NCBI GenBank assembly: GCA_022866195.1
Contig: JALHUF010000272.1
Span: 1-14,232, forward strand
DNA length: 14,232 nucleotides
DNA from: Terriglobia bacterium
GTDB taxonomy: Bacteria; Acidobacteriota; Terriglobia; UBA7540
Direction: 5' to 3'
The notes under the pieces are model-generated. The model was not told where the DNA came from, searched no databases, and saw only the letters and a list, made by a program, of their open reading frames with translations. This document shows, one piece after another, positions 13,087 through 14,232 of the stretch; the first letter of the stretch is position 1; every line of letters starts with the position of its first letter. A program made the translations under genes and the position numbers.

Positions 13087-14232
13087 CTACATGTTTGTTA
13101 CGCCGGCGCTCAGGGCGTAGGCGTTGGTGCCGTCGAAGATGAAATCCTGGGCGCTACAGGTTGAAAGCGTCGAGCCGATGGTCATGCCGCCCTTGACGTT
13201 TGTGGGCCAGACGAAGGTGCGGCTGCCGGTCGCGTCCTGGCAGATGACGAAGTTGATGGTCTGCCCCGCCGTGGCGTTCGAGAGCGTCGAACTGGTCACG
13301 TTGCCGGTGAGCGTGATCTTCTGCGTGTTGCCGAGCGAAGCGTCGAAGGTGGGCGTGGCGGAGAAGGTGACGACGTTCAGCCCGGAGACGACGGACTTCG
13401 CCACAGACATTCTGGCGCTCACCTCAAAAACGTCAGAGGCGGTCAGAGCAATCCAATGTTCGGCTGTACCGGCGGCATTCCGCCAGTAGATTCCCTTGGC
13501 GTTCTTCATGTAGATTAGATCGTCACCAAGAGGGGTCCGGTTCACGCCAAGACCCGGAGCGCGGAAACGCACGCCACTTGTAAGGTAATCGTCCGCACCC
13601 ACTGTCAAACTGAGATCGCCCGTGGCAGCAGCATTTCTCCAGCGCAAGCTGCCGGTGTTGGGTAGGCGCAAATTCCCAGACTGCGCCGAGTTCGCTCCCA
13701 CCTCGATGAAGTTAGGCGTAATAAGGCCCGCCTTGTCATATTCCCAACCAAGGTAGCGAGTGCCCACTCCAGTATCGTTGAGGAATTGGCTCAACCCCGC
13801 AGCCGTACGGCCAAGATAGTTCACGCCGACGACAGTGCGAACCGCTGCCGTGCCAATATCCACCTGCCAGGCACTAAACCCCCGAATCCTGTTAGAGGCG
13901 ATGAAGATGTCTTGGTTCGTCAGGCCCGCGACGTTCTCAATCTTGATGCCCCGCGTGGCACCTGTGGCGTTTACGTTGACAAATGTGTTGGAAGTAATGG
14001 TGCCATCTTGCAAACCTATAATGTGAAGTCCATAGCCCGACCCGACTGCCCCGCGATGGACGCAGGTGTTGCCGACTACCGTGATGTTCTTCGACTCGTC
14101 TCCCGCGATGTTCGCAACCCCACCGATGTAGAGACAGTTGCCGTGCCCCGTCGATCCAATGGTTATGACGTTGTCCACTATGGTCGAATCATCGGTGCCG
14201 ATGAATCGTATCTCGTTCGCCCCATAAGTATC
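13087..14232 (-). CDS. Parallel beta-helix protein, 5' end outside window
   Basis: The frame is open to the right edge, so the GTG at 14178 is most likely internal; 381 residues are visible. The N-terminal 130 or so show repeated turns of the right-handed beta-helix type: STIVDNVITIG, NITVVGNTCVHRG, LHIIGLQDGTITSNTF, IKIENV, QDIFIASNRIRG. This is the pattern of pectate-lyase-fold, NosD-like and phage tailspike proteins. The rest is rich in Thr, Ser, Ala and Gly with repeat-like strands (GNLRLPNTGSLRWRNAAATG and, later, KGIYWRNAAGTAEHW), and ends with a compact domain (QTINFVICQD, SRTFVWP, DFIFDGTNAYALSAG). It is probably secreted or surface-exposed, as an adhesin, polysaccharide-binding protein or tail-fibre-like protein. 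No catalytic residues can be named from the visible part. It ends 113 bp before the CorA start. Confidence 0.7.
   Translation of the reverse strand, partial: DTYGANEIRFIGTDDSTIVDNVITIGSTGHGNCLYIGGVANIAGDESKNITVVGNTCVHRGAVGSGYGLHIIGLQDGTITSNTFVNVNATGATRGIKIENVAGLTNQDIFIASNRIRGFSAWQVDIGTAAVRTVVGVNYLGRTAAGLSQFLNDTGVGTRYLGWEYDKAGLITPNFIEVGANSAQSGNLRLPNTGSLRWRNAAATGDLSLTVGADDYLTSGVRFRAPGLGVNRTPLGDDLIYMKNAKGIYWRNAAGTAEHWIALTASDVFEVSARMSVAKSVVSGLNVVTFSATPTFDASLGNTQKITLTGNVTSSTLSNATAGQTINFVICQDATGSRTFVWPTNVKGGMTIGSTLSTCSAQDFIFDGTNAYALSAGVTNM

Overview
The window is high-GC bacterial DNA with tightly packed genes on both strands. The gene mix suggests a heterotrophic soil or sediment bacterium, most likely an acidobacterium: several secreted glycoside hydrolases and an esterase, a small secreted protein with a carboxypeptidase-regulatory-like motif, paralogous PilZ proteins, a DUF5666-type protein, and degenerate short tandem repeats between genes. 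No rRNA, tRNA or other taxonomic marker is present, so the phylum is an inference from gene content and style. I saw no IS element, CRISPR array, tRNA or origin.

Left part (1-5138). The 3' end of an unassigned gene is followed by a secreted GH20-like glycosidase (575-1660) and a secreted protein of unknown function (1886-2650). These converge on a secreted GH5 glycosidase on the minus strand (2826-3854). The GH5 gene is divergent from a secreted metallo-beta-lactamase-fold hydrolase (4230-5138). The 375-bp divergent region holds promoter-like elements, a 10-bp direct repeat and a heptamer tandem array.

Middle part (5151-9722). A secreted CE1-type esterase (5151-6293) lies downstream of a NUDIX-family protein (6449-7087), both on the minus strand. 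The NUDIX gene is divergent from a membrane-anchored PlsC-like acyltransferase (7331-8686). Both genes at this divergent junction have recognisable sigma-70-like promoters. A 490-bp non-coding stretch follows, with a heptamer array, a strong hairpin unit and a good promoter, and leads into a small secreted protein (9177-9722).

Right part (9943-14232). On the minus strand, read right to left, lie a beta-helix protein cut by the window edge, a CorA-family divalent metal transporter, a stand-alone PilZ protein, a larger PilZ - zinc-ribbon - PilZ protein that appears to be its paralogue, and a small DUF5666-like secreted protein. The last three may be one transcription unit tied to cyclic-di-GMP.

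The carbohydrate enzymes (GH20-like, GH5, CE1 esterase) point to use of plant or microbial polysaccharides. They lie on different strands with separate control signals, so they are a loose neighbourhood and not a classical utilisation operon. I did not find a convincing new defence, mobile or biosynthetic system. The observations most worth follow-up are the three intergenic arrays with 7-bp periodicity, the PilZ paralogue pair, the recurring TGTA(C/G)ACT element upstream of three secreted-protein genes, and the altered active-site motifs in the MBL-fold enzyme and the acyltransferase.
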